DNA from: Pseudomonas sp. NBRC 111124 | GTDB lineage: Bacteria > Pseudomonadota > Gammaproteobacteria > Pseudomonadales > Pseudomonadaceae | NCBI RefSeq assembly: GCF_001320245.1 | Contig: NZ_BCBA01000027.1 | Coordinates: 1 to 64,000 of the forward strand | Reading direction: 5' to 3' | DNA length: 64,000 nucleotides | Shown: positions 1 to 10,110 of the stretch, one piece after another | Layout of the letters: each line of letters starts with the position of its first letter | How positions within the stretch are numbered: position 1 is the first letter of the stretch | Translations under genes and position numbers: made by a program | The notes under the pieces: generated by a model | Databases searched by the model: none | Told to the model about the DNA's origin: nothing | The model's input: only the letters and a program-made list of their open reading frames with translations

Positions 1-61
1 TTTCTTAACAACCTAACTCGTTGAATCTCAAGGAGTTTGTCGTTTCGATGTCGCTGGAAGT

Positions 62-123
62 GGGGCGCATTATAAGGGGATTGGGAAAGTGGTCAAGGAC
101 TAATTTCATTTATTTGAGATAAT
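62..123 (-). promoter_or_regulatory. Probable rRNA-operon P1-type promoter, firing left out of the window
   Basis: Read on the minus strand there is a -35 TTGACC (plus coordinates 91-96), a 16-bp spacer, a perfect -10 TATAAT (69-74), then a GC-rich discriminator GCGCCCC (62-68). A run of A/T (98-123) sits where an UP element would lie. This arrangement, especially TATAATGCGCC, is the hallmark of bacterial rrn P1 promoters, which are repressed by ppGpp and DksA. The transcript would start near position 60 and its leader fills 1-60. No rRNA sequence is inside the window, so the rRNA target is inferred. A strong stable-RNA (tRNA) promoter is the alternative. Confidence 0.7.
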
Positions 124-153
124 TCCGGCGAAGGCCTTTCAAGCCACTCTCCC

Positions 154-750
154 CTACCTCCTGACCAACCCAGCCAACCCCCGCGAAACGGCCGGAATCC
201 TCAACCCCATCAACACAACCCCAATAAACGCATAAACCGCCCACTCCTTCAGATCCGAGCGCACGATCCACAGGAAATGCAGCAGCCCCAACCCAAGCAC
301 CCCATACACCAGCTTGTGCAGCTTCTTCCACCGAGCCCCCAATCGCCGCTGACTGTACCGGTTCGAGGTAACCGCCAGCATCAGCAACCCAAGAAACCCC
401 AAGGCCCCCACAATAATGTAAGGCCGCTTGCGCAGCTCCACCGCCAATTGCCCCCAGTCCAGCCCCAGAATGAAGAACAGGTACGCCAGGATGTGCAGCA
501 CGATGTAGGCAAACACCCACAACCCCAGCTGCCGCCGAACCACGATCCAGCCCGACCACCCTGTCAGCTTCTGCAGCGGCGTCATGCTCAAGGTGACTAG
601 CAAAAAGGTCAGCGCCCCCAGCCCAAGGCGGTCCATCATGATCTTCCCGGGGTCTGGGCCGAGCAGGCTCATCGCGGCCTCATACAACCACCACACCGGG
701 AACAGGCAACCCAGGACAAAGATGCCCAGGCGCAACCACGGATAGCGCAT
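154..750 (-). CDS. msrQ: MsrQ, heme-binding membrane subunit of the MsrPQ methionine sulfoxide reductase
   Basis: This 198-residue inner-membrane protein (YedZ family, ferric-reductase-like transmembrane domain) carries electrons from the quinone pool or flavin to the periplasmic reductase MsrP. It shows about six hydrophobic segments and conserved histidines at residues 86, 145 and 158 that fit b-heme ligation. The start is ATG at 750, which overlaps the msrP stop as TGATG, so the two are translationally coupled. A TTG one codon earlier is less likely. Length matches the family (about 200 residues). Confidence 0.93.
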   Translation of the reverse strand: MRYPWLRLGIFVLGCLFPVWWLYEAAMSLLGPDPGKIMMDRLGLGALTFLLVTLSMTPLQKLTGWSGWIVVRRQLGLWVFAYIVLHILAYLFFILGLDWGQLAVELRKRPYIIVGALGFLGLLMLAVTSNRYSQRRLGARWKKLHKLVYGVLGLGLLHFLWIVRSDLKEWAVYAFIGVVLMGLRIPAVSRGLAGLVRR

Positions 751-1763
751 CAATAGTTCTTCCGCAGATCAAGCCCGGTATACAGCGACGCCACTTCATC
801 GGCGTAACCATTGAACATCTGTGTTTGCCGCACATTTGGACTGAACAGCCCGCTGGGCAAGCGTCGCTCGCGCGCCTGAGTCCAGCGCGGGTGGTCGACA
901 GAAGGGTTCACATTGGCATAGAAGCCATACTCATCCGGTGCCAGCCCCTGCCAGGTCGTCTCAGGTTGCTCGGCCACCAGGCTCATGCGCACGATCGACT
1001 TGATGCTTTTGAAGCCGTACTTCCAGGGCACCACCAGACGTAACGGCGCACCATTCTGATTGGGCAGCTCCCGGCCATACATCCCTACGGCCAGAATCGC
1101 CAACGGATGCATCGCCTCGTCCAGGCGCAAGCCCTCTCTATAAGGCCAGTCGATCAGCGCAAAGCCCGAACGCTGCCCTGGCATATGCTGCGGATCCTTC
1201 AGCGTCTCGAAACGCACATAGCGCGCTTTCGATGTTGGCTCGACCTGTTTGAGCACCTGAGCCAAGGGAAAGCCCAGCCAGGGAATGACCATCGACCATG
1301 CCTCGACGCAGCGCAGCCGATAGATGCGCTCTTCAAGCTGATAGGGTTTGACGAAGTCTTCCAGCGCATAGCGCCCCGGCTTGCCCACCTCGCCATCCAC
1401 CACTATCGACCAGGGCTCGGTTTGCAGGCTGTCGCCATTGGCGGCCGGGTCGCCCTTGTCAGGCCCGAACTCATAGAAGTTGTTGTAGTGGGTGGCGTCC
1501 TTGAACGGCGTGATCGCCTCATCCTTGACCGTCACTGCCTGCCACTGCGCAGCAGCTAGCTTGCCGGTGAACCAGGCCGGAGCAGAGCCAGCCGCCACAT
1601 CAGCATAGCGCGAGACTTCAGCCGCGCCTGCCCCGCCCGGCAACGCGCCCAAGGCCAGGCCGGCCAACGAGCCACCCAACAGTGTACGACGGGAAAGGTA
1701 GATACCTTCTGGGGTGACCTCCGCTGCCTTGCAGTCGGAGGACCTGGGAAGCTTGATGAGCAT
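750..1763 (-). CDS. msrP: MsrP, periplasmic molybdopterin methionine sulfoxide reductase
   Basis: MsrP (YedY) repairs oxidised methionine in periplasmic proteins using a molybdopterin cofactor. Residues 24-29 (SRRTLL) form a twin-arginine export signal followed by a hydrophobic stretch ending near AGAA, so it is exported folded. Cys152, in the motif RLRCVEAWS, is the expected molybdenum ligand. I chose ATG at 1763, which has a TGGAG ribosome site six bases upstream; a GTG four codons earlier is part of that site. It is 337 residues, normal for the family, and precedes msrQ with a one-base overlap. Confidence 0.94.
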   Translation of the reverse strand: MLIKLPRSSDCKAAEVTPEGIYLSRRTLLGGSLAGLALGALPGGAGAAEVSRYADVAAGSAPAWFTGKLAAAQWQAVTVKDEAITPFKDATHYNNFYEFGPDKGDPAANGDSLQTEPWSIVVDGEVGKPGRYALEDFVKPYQLEERIYRLRCVEAWSMVIPWLGFPLAQVLKQVEPTSKARYVRFETLKDPQHMPGQRSGFALIDWPYREGLRLDEAMHPLAILAVGMYGRELPNQNGAPLRLVVPWKYGFKSIKSIVRMSLVAEQPETTWQGLAPDEYGFYANVNPSVDHPRWTQARERRLPSGLFSPNVRQTQMFNGYADEVASLYTGLDLRKNY

Positions 1764-1841
1764 GTTCGGCTCCACAGCACTGGATAATGATGTACCAGTA
1801 AGACTATGGAGCCGGAGGGTTATTCCAGCGTTAAATAATTA

Positions 1842-2684
1842 TCACGCTTTGCGCCGACGTCCACGCAGCAGGAACTGGATCGGCCCCGACGCCGCATAGG
1901 CGAGGAAGATCAGCAGCAGGATGCGCGGTGGGTCGCTGAACACCACGGCAAACACCAGCACCACCGCAAGGATTGCCACGAACGGCACGCGCCCCTTGAG
2001 GTCCAGCTCCTTGAAGCTGTTGTACTTGATGTTGCTGACCATCAGCATGCCGGCGGCAGCAACCAGCAGCGCCACCAGGAACGACAGCTTGGAGCCCTGG
2101 ATGCCATAGTCGCTGAATGCCCACACGGTACCGGCGACCACACCGGCGGCGGCCGGGCTGGCCAGGCCGATGAAGTAGCGCTTATCGGCAGTACCGACCT
2201 GGGTATTGAAGCGCGCCAGACGCAGCGCAGCACCGGCTACATAAATGAAGGCGACCATCCAGCCGACCTTGCCCATGTCACCCAATGCCCAGCCAAAGGC
2301 CAGCAAAGCCGGAGCCACTCCGAAGGCGACCATGTCCGACAGCGAGTCGTACTCGGCACCGAAGGCGCTCTGGGTATTGGTCATGCGCGCCACACGGCCA
2401 TCCAGGCCGTCGAGCACCATGGCCACGAAGATCGCAATGGCGGCGAAGGCGAAATACTTGCTCGCCTCGCGTGGGTCGCCAGCGCTCTGCGCGCTCATCG
2501 AGCTGATGATGGAATAGAAACCGGCAAACAGGTTGGCGGTGGTGAACAAGTTGGGCAGCAGATAGATGCCGCGATGGCGCACCTTGCGCCCTTCGGCGTC
2601 ATGCCCTTCTTCAACGTGCTCATCGACAGGTAGCAGGCTTTCGGCGTCGGAGGGCGTGTTCGGCTCTTCGGGACGTTCGCTCAT
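1842..2684 (-). CDS. pssA: CDP-diacylglycerol-serine O-phosphatidyltransferase
   Basis: This 280-residue integral membrane enzyme makes phosphatidylserine, precursor of phosphatidylethanolamine, from CDP-diacylglycerol and serine. The CDP-alcohol phosphotransferase signature D-G-x2-A-R-x8-G-x3-D-x3-D begins at Asp95 and is complete. A charged, acidic N-terminal 38 residues precede the first membrane segment; several hydrophobic segments follow and the C-terminus is basic. It is of the multi-spanning type (as in Bacillus), not the E. coli phospholipase-D-like PssA. It lies downstream of ilvC behind a strong terminator, so it probably has its own promoter. Confidence 0.93.
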   Translation of the reverse strand: MSERPEEPNTPSDAESLLPVDEHVEEGHDAEGRKVRHRGIYLLPNLFTTANLFAGFYSIISSMSAQSAGDPREASKYFAFAAIAIFVAMVLDGLDGRVARMTNTQSAFGAEYDSLSDMVAFGVAPALLAFGWALGDMGKVGWMVAFIYVAGAALRLARFNTQVGTADKRYFIGLASPAAAGVVAGTVWAFSDYGIQGSKLSFLVALLVAAAGMLMVSNIKYNSFKELDLKGRVPFVAILAVVLVFAVVFSDPPRILLLIFLAYAASGPIQFLLRGRRRKA

Positions 2685-2791
2685 GGAGGGTACCTTGCAA
2701 CAGGATGGAAAATGTTCGACACGGGCCCGCGAAACAGGTTCTGACGGCAGGCCACTGGTCTGCTTTATACCAGAAGCTGACTGCCAGAACG

Positions 2792-2818
2792 AAAAAACGC
2801 GGCCGAAGCCGCGTTTTT
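2792..2818 (-). terminator. Rho-independent terminator after ilvC
   Basis: Perfect 8-bp stem AACGCGGC / GCCGCGTT with a four-base loop, flanked by six A on the plus strand (T-run on the minus strand) and five T on the other side. It lies 17 bases past the ilvC stop and could work in both directions. Confidence 0.9.
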
Positions 2819-2834
2819 CATGTTGCGATGTTAC

Positions 2835-3893
<1,059 letters not shown>

Positions 3894-3906
3894 CTAATTT
3901 TTGAAT

Positions 3907-4398
3907 TTAGATGCTGAGCACTTTGTCGCCACGGGCAATGCCGGTAACGCCGCTGCGCACGGTTTCGAGAATCGATGCGGTGCCGATTGCCTGGATGAAG
4001 CTGTCCAGTTTGTCACTGGTGCCGCTCAGCTGCACGGTGTACACGCTGGCGGTCACATCGACGATCTGGCCACGGAAGATGTCCGTGGTGCGCTTGATCT
4101 CGGCACGCTGGGCACCGGTGGCCTTGACCTTGACCAACATCAGTTCACGCTCGATGTGAGCGCTTTCCGACAGGTCGACGAGTTTTACCACTTCGACCAG
4201 CTTGTTCAGGTTCTTGGTGATCTGTTCGATCACTTCGTCATGGCCAACGGTGGTCAGCGTCAGACGCGACAGGGTCGGGTCTTCGGTCGGCGCCACGGTC
4301 AGGCTTTCAATGTTGTAGTTGCGCTGGGAGAACAGGCCGACCACACGGGACAGAGCACCGGGTTCGTTTTCCAGCAGCAGGGAAATGATGTGCCGCAT
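3907..4398 (-). CDS. ilvH: Acetolactate synthase small (regulatory) subunit
   Basis: IlvH activates the catalytic subunit IlvI and confers feedback inhibition by valine. The N-terminal ACT domain (about residues 3-78, starting HIISLLLENEPGALSRVVGLF) binds the amino acid; a C-terminal domain follows. It is 163 residues, standard for the family. Its ATG begins one base after the ilvI stop, indicating translational coupling and equal production of the two subunits. Confidence 0.97.
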   Translation of the reverse strand: MRHIISLLLENEPGALSRVVGLFSQRNYNIESLTVAPTEDPTLSRLTLTTVGHDEVIEQITKNLNKLVEVVKLVDLSESAHIERELMLVKVKATGAQRAEIKRTTDIFRGQIVDVTASVYTVQLSGTSDKLDSFIQAIGTASILETVRSGVTGIARGDKVLSI

Positions 4399-4399
4399 A

Positions 4400-6124
4400 T
4401 CAGGTACGCTCCGTCTTGCTCAGCCACATGTCACGCATCGAGCCATCCTTGATCTGCATCGGATAGACGTGCTCGCTGCGGTCGACCGCGATGTCGATGA
4501 ACACCAGGCGGTCTTTCATCGCAAACGCTTCTTCCAGCTTCGGCTTGAGGTCCTTCAGGCTGGTGATGCGGATGCCCACATGGCCATAGGCCTCGGCCAG
4601 CTTGATGAAGTCAGGCAGCGACTCGACGTACGAGTGCGAGTGACGACCGTTGTAGGCCATGTCCTGCCATTGGCGGACCATGCCCAGCACACCGTTGTTC
4701 AGGTTGACGATTTTCACCGGCAGGCCGTACTGCATGCAGGTGGACAGCTCCTGGATGTTCATCTGGATGCTGCCTTCGCCGGTCACACAGGCAACGTCCT
4801 GATCCGGGAAGTTGAGCTTGACGCCCATCGCCGCCGGGAAGCCGAAGCCCATGGTGCCCAGGCCACCGGAGTTGATCCAGCGGTTCGGCTTGTTGAAGCG
4901 GTAGTACTGCGCCGCGAACATCTGGTGCTGGCCAACGTCGGAGGTGACGAAGGCATCGCCATGGGTCACTTCGCACAGGGTCTCGATGACTTTCTGCGGC
5001 TTGATGACGTTGCCGTCGCCCTTGTCATATGGGAACAGTTCGCCATCACCACGCCATTCGTCGATCTGCTTCCACCAGGCATCGAGCGCCGCCTTGTCAG
5101 GCTGCTCGCCGATTTCCTTGAGGATGCCGAGCATTTCGCTGAGCACGCTGTCGACCGGGCCAACGATCGGCACGTCGGCCTTGATCATCTTGGAGATCGA
5201 CGCTGGGTCGATGTCGACATGGATAATCTTGGCGTTCGGGCAGAACTTGGCCGGACCATTGACCACGCGGTCATCGAAACGCGCACCGACCGCGAAAATC
5301 ACGTCGGCATTGTGCATGGCCATGTTGGCGGTGTAGCTGCCGTGCATGCCGAGCATGCCGAGGAACTGGCGGTCGGTACCCGGGAAGCCACCCAGGCCCA
5401 TCAGAGTGTTGGTGACTGGCAGGTTCAGCGACTTGGCGATTTCGGTCAGCGCTTCGGAGCCACCGCCGAGAATCACGCCACCACCGGCATAGACGATCGG
5501 ACGCTTGGCGGCCAGGAGCATCTCGGCAGCTTTGCGGATCTGGCCGGAGTGACCGCGTACAGCCGGGCTGTACGAGCGCAGCTTGACCTTCTTCGGATAG
5601 ACGTACTCGAACTTCTCGGCCGGGTTGGTCATATCTTTTGGAATGTCGACCACGACCGGGCCTGGGCGACCGGATTGCGCCAGGTAGAACGCTTTTTTGA
5701 GTACTTCAGGGATCTCGGTCGGGTTCTTGATCATGAAGCTGTGCTTCACGATCGGCCGCGAGATACCGATCATGTCGGTTTCCTGGAAGGCATCGGTACC
5801 GACCATGGTGCTAGGCACCTGGCCAGACAGGATGACCATCGGGATCGAATCCATGTAGGCGGTGGCAATGCCGGTAATGGCATTGGTTGCGCCCGGGCCG
5901 GAGGTTACCAGCACCACACCAGCCTTGCCGGTGGCGCGGGCGTAGCCGTCCGCCATATGGGTTGCCGCCTGTTCGTGACGAACCAGGATGTGTTCCACTT
6001 CCGGTTCTTTGAACAGTGCGTCGTAAACATGAAGGAGAGCACCACCAGGGTACCCGTAGATGTGCTTAACGCCTTCGTCACGCAAGAAGCGGACGACCAT
6101 CTCAGCGCCAGATAAAAGCTCCAC
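4400..6124 (-). CDS. ilvI: Acetolactate synthase large (catalytic) subunit
   Basis: IlvI condenses pyruvate with pyruvate or 2-ketobutyrate using thiamine diphosphate and FAD, the first common step of branched-chain amino acid synthesis. Glu51 in the RHEQAA motif is the catalytic glutamate. The thiamine-binding GDG...NN motif appears as [10 protein letters not shown]...NLNN. I place the start at GTG 6124, giving a 574-residue protein beginning VELLSGAEM, with the site AGAGGTGA five bases upstream. An in-frame GTG three codons earlier lies inside that site. It heads the ilvIHC operon behind a leader of about 240 nt. Confidence 0.95.
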   Translation of the reverse strand: MELLSGAEMVVRFLRDEGVKHIYGYPGGALLHVYDALFKEPEVEHILVRHEQAATHMADGYARATGKAGVVLVTSGPGATNAITGIATAYMDSIPMVILSGQVPSTMVGTDAFQETDMIGISRPIVKHSFMIKNPTEIPEVLKKAFYLAQSGRPGPVVVDIPKDMTNPAEKFEYVYPKKVKLRSYSPAVRGHSGQIRKAAEMLLAAKRPIVYAGGGVILGGGSEALTEIAKSLNLPVTNTLMGLGGFPGTDRQFLGMLGMHGSYTANMAMHNADVIFAVGARFDDRVVNGPAKFCPNAKIIHVDIDPASISKMIKADVPIVGPVDSVLSEMLGILKEIGEQPDKAALDAWWKQIDEWRGDGELFPYDKGDGNVIKPQKVIETLCEVTHGDAFVTSDVGQHQMFAAQYYRFNKPNRWINSGGLGTMGFGFPAAMGVKLNFPDQDVACVTGEGSIQMNIQELSTCMQYGLPVKIVNLNNGVLGMVRQWQDMAYNGRHSHSYVESLPDFIKLAEAYGHVGIRITSLKDLKPKLEEAFAMKDRLVFIDIAVDRSEHVYPMQIKDGSMRDMWLSKTERT

Positions 6125-6151
6125 GTTGTTCACCTCTAAAACGCCAGAATA

Positions 6152-6402
6152 CCGCCCTCACTGGGCGGGTCTTAATAGGTTTACTGCCAAGCAGAGCATG
6201 AGCGAACGTTCAGCACTGACTGAGCAAGTATTGGGAGCCCCCCAGAGTGTTGCGGGGTTTTCCCACCCAGCGCGAGGTAACGCGTTGCGGGGTGTAACAA
6301 GGCGGCGCGGGTGTGCGCCTCATGATCTGCTTAGCGGGTCTGCTTCTGGCAGTCCCTCTACAGCGGAATCTGGATTCTTGTGATTTGGCGGCTACAAGTC
6401 AA
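6152..6402 (-). promoter_or_regulatory. ilvIHC promoter and long leader
   Basis: On the minus strand there is a -35 TTGACT (6397-6402), a 17-bp spacer and a -10 AAGAAT (6374-6379), placing the transcript start near 6367. The leader to the ilvI start is about 240 nt. It contains a possible 37-codon ORF (6323 to 6210) without a run of Leu, Ile or Val codons. It also contains a CCGCCC/GGGCGG hairpin just before the ribosome site. Attenuation is possible but not shown; the rest of 6403-6487 holds only A/T-rich DNA. Confidence 0.55.
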
Positions 6403-6487
6403 GAAAAATTATTGCCAATTTTTCCCCAAGATGAATTCCTGCCACCACTAAAAACCAAGTCAGCAGCAGAAAAACTAAGATTTCCAT

Positions 6488-6514
6488 AAAAAAGGGCCAC
6501 AATCTGCGGCCCTT
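6488..6514 (-). terminator. Terminator after the mrcB-lipoprotein-yqcC cluster
   Basis: Stem AAGGGCC / GGCCCTT with a central interrupted CA/TG pair, and six A on the plus strand giving a T-run for leftward transcription. It lies 20 bases past the yqcC-like stop. Confidence 0.85.
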
Positions 6515-6533
6515 GAAGGAAAAACTGAAGAAA

Positions 6534-6869
6534 TCAGGCGGAAGGAGCGATCAATTGATCGAAAGCTGCCAATAGTCGGCGCAGCTCGCGACTTTGCTCA
6601 GGACGATCGGTGAACGTGGTTTCCGCCATCACCAGGATGCTCGAGGCTTTGGGCAGCGGGTGGCCGAGCTCGATGATGATCTTCATGCGTGGCAGGAAGA
6701 TCCACTGCAGCCACTGCTCGAAGCTGAGCGTGTCGACCGCGAACGGTACGGTGCTGGCCAGTGCTTCGTCGCTGGGCGGCTCGTCATCCCACCAGCCCTG
6801 CACCTGCAGCTCACGTTCGATGAGCAGCAGGTGATCGGCGATATCGAGAATACGCTGTTCAAGCATCAC
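6534..6869 (-). CDS. YqcC-family (DUF446) protein
   Basis: This 111-residue soluble protein belongs to the YqcC family (DUF446), recognised by the C-terminal pattern PFAVDTLSFEQWLQWIFLPRM followed by an invariant-looking LP segment. The function is unknown; in E. coli yqcC sits next to the pseudouridine synthase truC. Here it overlaps the upstream lipoprotein gene by ATGA and ends a short cluster led by mrcB, so it is co-transcribed with cell-wall genes. No signal peptide or membrane segment is visible. Confidence 0.85.
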   Translation of the reverse strand: MMLEQRILDIADHLLLIERELQVQGWWDDEPPSDEALASTVPFAVDTLSFEQWLQWIFLPRMKIIIELGHPLPKASSILVMAETTFTDRPEQSRELRRLLAAFDQLIAPSA

Positions 6870-7648
6870 GAATTGACCCGCGCTTTCTGCCGCGCCAGTG
6901 CGGCACCGGCGCTGTCACCTTGCTTCTCGCGGGCCTGGGCGATGGTGTTCCACAGCTCGGACTGCAGGCTTGGGCGACCGTTGGCGTAGGTCAGTGCGCG
7001 ACGCGCCAGTTGCTCGGCCTGTGGCGCGTCACCTTGGGACAGGCGCACCTGGGCGAGGCGGAACAGCACCTGCGGCTCGCGCGGGGCAATACGCTGGGCA
7101 CGCTCCAGGCTCGAAGCGGCACCATTGTAGTCACCGCTGCCCTGCTGGGACTGGGCAGTGGTCAGCAACGCAAGCACCGGCCCGTCGAGCTGTTCATCGG
7201 CCGCCAGGCCCCCGGAAGCTGCGCTGCTACGCGGAATACCGGTCGGCGCACTGGAAGCAGCCGGCGCACTGTTCATCGAGGCGATGTCGAACGGTTCGTC
7301 GGCGATCGGGTTGGGATTGGTGGTCATCGGTGCCGAAGCACCCGGGCCCGGCGTAATCGGGCCGGTGCTGATCGGTGCGGCACCGTTGGCCGCCGGGAAA
7401 GTCTGGATGCCAGCGGCACCCGCCCCTTGCGGGATCATCACGGTCACGCCGGAGTCCTCGGGCAGTGACTGCGCCTGCGAGGTGCCATTGCTCATGCCCG
7501 CGGCCGAACGGTTGGCCTGGACGCGCTCACTGTTGGACACCCGAGTGCTCGAATCCACCACCGGGATGTTGCCGCGCGGGACGCTGGAGCAACCCTGGAG
7601 CACTACCAGCGCCGTCACGGCAGGAAACAGCCACTTATTCAAATTCAC
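6866..7648 (-). CDS. TPR-containing outer-membrane-type lipoprotein next to PBP1b
   Basis: The protein has 260 residues with a lipoprotein signal peptide ending in the lipobox LQGC (Cys20). A long low-complexity linker rich in Ser, Ala, Pro and Gly (about 25-150) follows, and then tetratricopeptide-like helices (about 155-255, with QGSGDYNGAASSLERAQRIAP and a LARRAL repeat). Lipidation and TPR organisation suggest a scaffold or activator in the envelope. It lies 23 bases downstream of mrcB, so a role with PBP1b similar in kind to LpoB or CpoB is plausible, but I see no family match that proves it. Confidence 0.8.
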   Translation of the reverse strand: MNLNKWLFPAVTALVVLQGCSSVPRGNIPVVDSSTRVSNSERVQANRSAAGMSNGTSQAQSLPEDSGVTVMIPQGAGAAGIQTFPAANGAAPISTGPITPGPGASAPMTTNPNPIADEPFDIASMNSAPAASSAPTGIPRSSAASGGLAADEQLDGPVLALLTTAQSQQGSGDYNGAASSLERAQRIAPREPQVLFRLAQVRLSQGDAPQAEQLARRALTYANGRPSLQSELWNTIAQAREKQGDSAGAALARQKARVNS

Positions 7649-7671
7649 ACCTCATCAATGCTGCTCAGGGC

Positions 7672-9993
7672 TCAGTTCATCCAGCCCTTGACCCAGTCCA
7701 TGACCGATTCTGCCGGATTCTGCTCGCCACCGCAGGTTGCACCGGCAGGCGGTTCGCTGCCGCGAATATACGGCATCTGTACGGCCCCGGGACAGCTACT
7801 GTCAGAACCTTTGCCACTGTACGGATCGATCCACGCCTGCACCACGTTGTCTGGCTGCGGCATGTCCAGCGGCAGTGGGTCGGCCTTCTTCATGAAGCTG
7901 GTCCAGACCTGCAAGGCGCCTGTGGCACCGGTAAATGGTGTTTTGCCGTTGTCGTCGCGGCCCATCCACACCACCGCCAGCAAGTCCTGGCTGAAGCCCG
8001 AGAACCAACTGTCGCGCGAATCGTTACTGGTACCGGTCTTGCCCGCCAGGGTCAGCGAGCTTGGCAGCACGTTGTAGACCGAGCGGCCGGTACCTTCACG
8101 CATCACCCGCTGCATGGCGTTCTGCACCAGGTAGATGGAACCCGGATCGAAGGTCTGCTGAATCTGGAACGGGTAGCGCTTGAGCGGCTCGCCTTCGGCA
8201 GTCAGCACGCTGCGAATGCCCCGCATCGGCGTGTTGAATCCGCCGTTGGCGATGGTCTGGTACATGGTCGCGACCTGCATCGGCGACATGCCGCCAGCAC
8301 CCAGGAGCATTGCCGGGAAGGCCGGCCAGTCGACATTGACGCCAAGACGGCCGATGGTCTTGATCACGTTCGGCACACCCACTTCCAGGCCGAGCTTGGC
8401 GGTCGACAGGTTCAGCGAGTTGGCCAGGCCCTGGTACAGGTAGATCGTACCGTGCGAGCGCCGGTCATAGTTTTGCGGGCGCCACACTTGACCGTCGGCG
8501 CCTTTCACCGAGAACGCCTCATCCTGCACCCAGGTGGTCAGGGTGTACTTGCTTGGCTGTTCCAGCGCGGTCAGGTAAACCGCCGGCTTGACCAGCGAGC
8601 CGATCGGCCGCACGGCGTCGATGGCGCGGTTGAAGCCGGCAAAGCCGGACTGGCGGCTGCCAATCAGTGCCTGCACCTCGCCAGTTTCCGGGTTGGTCAC
8701 GACCATCGCCGATTCCACTTCGTCGGCACCTTTGCGCCCGGTCAGGCGTTTGAAGGTTTCGGCCATCGAAGTTTCGGCCTTCATCTGCAGGATCGGGTCG
8801 AAGCTGGTGAAGATGCGCAGGCCTTCTTCGGTCAAGTCTTCATCGCGGTAATCCTGGCGCAGCTGACGCTTGACCAGGTCGAGGAAGGCCGGGAACGAAC
8901 TGTCGGCGAGGCTGCCGCGCTTGGTCACGCCCAGCGGCATCTTCTTCGCCGCATCGACTTCTGCCTGGGTGGCCACGCCCTGCTCGGCCACCAGGTCGAG
9001 CACCAGGTTGCGTCGTGCCAGCGCACGGTCAGGGTAACGCCGCGGGTTGTAATAGGATGGTCCCTTGACCATGCCTACCAGCAAGGCGATCTGGTGCAGT
9101 TTCAGCTCCGACAGCGGCTGGCTGAAGAAGAACTGGCTGGCCAGGCCGAAGCCGTGCACCGCCCGCTGGCCATCCTGGCCGACGAACACTTCGTTGAGAT
9201 AAGCCTCGAGGATTTCGCGTTTGTCGTAATGCATCTCCAGCAGCACGGCCATCATCGCTTCGGTCAGCTTGCGGCTGAGGCTACGTTCGCTGGTCAGGTA
9301 GAAGTTCTTCACCAGCTGCTGGGTCAGGGTACTGCCACCCTGGCGCATCGAACCGGCCGAGGTATTGACCCACATGGCCCGGGCGATGGATTTGGGCGAC
9401 ACACCGAAGTGACTATAGAAGTCCCGGTCCTCGGTGGCTACCAGGGTCTCGAGCAGGTACGGCGGTACCTGGTCGATCTTGATCAGAATGCGGTCTTCGA
9501 GGTTCTTCGGGTAGATACCGCCGATCATCAGCGGCTCGAGACGTACCACGTCGAGCTTCTTGCCATTGGCACCGGCGAGGTCTGCCACGTAGTCGCCAGA
9601 GAACCGCACACGTACGAACTGCGCAGGCTCCATGCCCTCGTAGAACTGGAAGCCACGGGTATTGAGGTCGACAGTATTGCCGTTGACCGCCGCCGCGCCT
9701 GGGCCGTTGGCCGCGCTTTCACGCCGGTAGCCGAGGGCATCGAGCTCGGTGAGGAAGTCGTTCTTGCTCAGTTTCTGGCCGCTGAACAGCTCCAGCGGCC
9801 GGGCATACACCTTGGCCGGGATGGTCCAGCGCTTGCCGGAAAACTTCTCCTGAACGATGGCATCGAGGTAAACCGCGAAGCCGGCGACGATCACCAGGCC
9901 AACCAGGCTGAGCTTCAAGGCCCAGCCCAGCCAGGCGCGCGAGCGGCCGGTCGGGCGTTTCTGAGGGGTACGGGGAGTTCGGGTTCGAGTCAT
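7672..9993 (-). CDS. mrcB: Penicillin-binding protein 1B (bifunctional glycosyltransferase/transpeptidase)
   Basis: PBP1b polymerises and cross-links peptidoglycan. It is 773 residues with a basic cytoplasmic tail (1-20), one membrane anchor (about 24-43) and a UB2H-like region. The GT51 glycosyltransferase domain has catalytic Glu188 in ATEDRDF and the GGSTLTQQLVKN motif. The transpeptidase domain has Ser466 (SLVK), SLN at 526-528 and KTG at 652-654. All active-site motifs are intact. It is divergent from the kinase-like gene at 10111 and is followed by the TPR lipoprotein. Confidence 0.96.
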   Translation of the reverse strand: MTRTRTPRTPQKRPTGRSRAWLGWALKLSLVGLVIVAGFAVYLDAIVQEKFSGKRWTIPAKVYARPLELFSGQKLSKNDFLTELDALGYRRESAANGPGAAAVNGNTVDLNTRGFQFYEGMEPAQFVRVRFSGDYVADLAGANGKKLDVVRLEPLMIGGIYPKNLEDRILIKIDQVPPYLLETLVATEDRDFYSHFGVSPKSIARAMWVNTSAGSMRQGGSTLTQQLVKNFYLTSERSLSRKLTEAMMAVLLEMHYDKREILEAYLNEVFVGQDGQRAVHGFGLASQFFFSQPLSELKLHQIALLVGMVKGPSYYNPRRYPDRALARRNLVLDLVAEQGVATQAEVDAAKKMPLGVTKRGSLADSSFPAFLDLVKRQLRQDYRDEDLTEEGLRIFTSFDPILQMKAETSMAETFKRLTGRKGADEVESAMVVTNPETGEVQALIGSRQSGFAGFNRAIDAVRPIGSLVKPAVYLTALEQPSKYTLTTWVQDEAFSVKGADGQVWRPQNYDRRSHGTIYLYQGLANSLNLSTAKLGLEVGVPNVIKTIGRLGVNVDWPAFPAMLLGAGGMSPMQVATMYQTIANGGFNTPMRGIRSVLTAEGEPLKRYPFQIQQTFDPGSIYLVQNAMQRVMREGTGRSVYNVLPSSLTLAGKTGTSNDSRDSWFSGFSQDLLAVVWMGRDDNGKTPFTGATGALQVWTSFMKKADPLPLDMPQPDNVVQAWIDPYSGKGSDSSCPGAVQMPYIRGSEPPAGATCGGEQNPAESVMDWVKGWMN

Positions 9994-10110
9994 GGCGGCG
10001 GATTATACGCACTTTATAAAGGGTAGGCAGGCGCCCTTTGGCGGTAGGCAGGGACGGCACCATTGACCATAATGGCGCTTTCGAATTCCCTGACGCCGGA
10101 AGGATTTCCC

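Noticed and set aside
6210..6323. ilvI leader peptide as a branched-chain attenuator
   Set aside because: The 37-codon ORF lacks clustered Leu, Ile or Val codons and no strong T-tract terminator follows, so it is not annotated as a gene.
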